Assembly (NCBI GenBank): GCA_018648945.1
Contig: JABGQJ010000495.1
Coordinates: 1 to 5,956, forward strand
Source of the DNA: Victivallales bacterium
GTDB lineage: Bacteria; Verrucomicrobiota; Lentisphaeria; Oligosphaerales; Lenti-02
DNA: 5,956 bases
Direction of reading: 5' to 3'
Shown: positions 5,956 to 5,956 of the stretch, piece by piece
Position numbering within the stretch: position 1 is the first letter of the stretch
Layout of the letters: each line of letters begins with the position of its first letter
The notes under the pieces: model-generated
What the model saw: only the letters and a program-made list of their open reading frames with translations
Told to the model about the DNA's origin: nothing
Database searches by the model: none
Made by a program: the position numbers and the translations under genes

Positions 5956-5956
5956 C

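Overview
This is a GC-rich bacterial window with long, densely packed reading frames, two large carbohydrate-active enzymes, few Shine-Dalgarno sequences and a conspicuous low-complexity repeat block between genes. That combination fits an environmental polysaccharide degrader, for example in the Planctomycetes/Verrucomicrobia/Lentisphaerae group or a similar metagenome-derived lineage. No taxonomic marker gene is present, so this placement is inference only.

Layout. Positions 3-194 (+) hold the last 63 codons of a gene that starts outside the window. Positions 187-376 are a compound repeat block: purine-rich 24-bp repeats, then a 9-bp tandem repeat with a hairpin, then a pyrimidine-rich 37-bp tandem duplication. 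The pyrimidine part repeats the purine motif in inverted orientation. Positions 388-1554 (+) encode a family 2 glycosyltransferase with a four-helix membrane tail, of the polyprenyl-phosphate-sugar synthase type. A 32-bp gap separates it from a convergent minus-strand pair. Transcribed from right to left, this pair is a large multi-domain clan GH-A glycoside hydrolase (3319-5955, running off the right edge) followed by a GH71-type alpha-1,3-glucanase-like enzyme (1587-3026).

The 292-bp gap between the two hydrolases is not empty. It contains a 26-bp near-copy of the sequence around the first ATG of the upstream hydrolase. It also contains a broken reading frame whose last stop codon overlaps the start of the GH71 gene as ATGA. 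I read it, with low confidence, as the relic of a small decayed gene.

Functionally, the two hydrolases look like a secreted or periplasmic pair acting on a polysaccharide: GH71 members cleave alpha-1,3-glucan, and the GH-A enzyme carries two binding-type beta-sandwich modules in front of its barrel. The glycosyltransferase faces the other way, is probably a separate transcription unit and more likely serves envelope glycan or lipid-linked sugar synthesis. I found no CRISPR array, tRNA, rRNA, transposase or phage gene. The most unusual items are the compound repeat block, whose sequence supplies the stop codon of the upstream gene, and the relic between the hydrolases.
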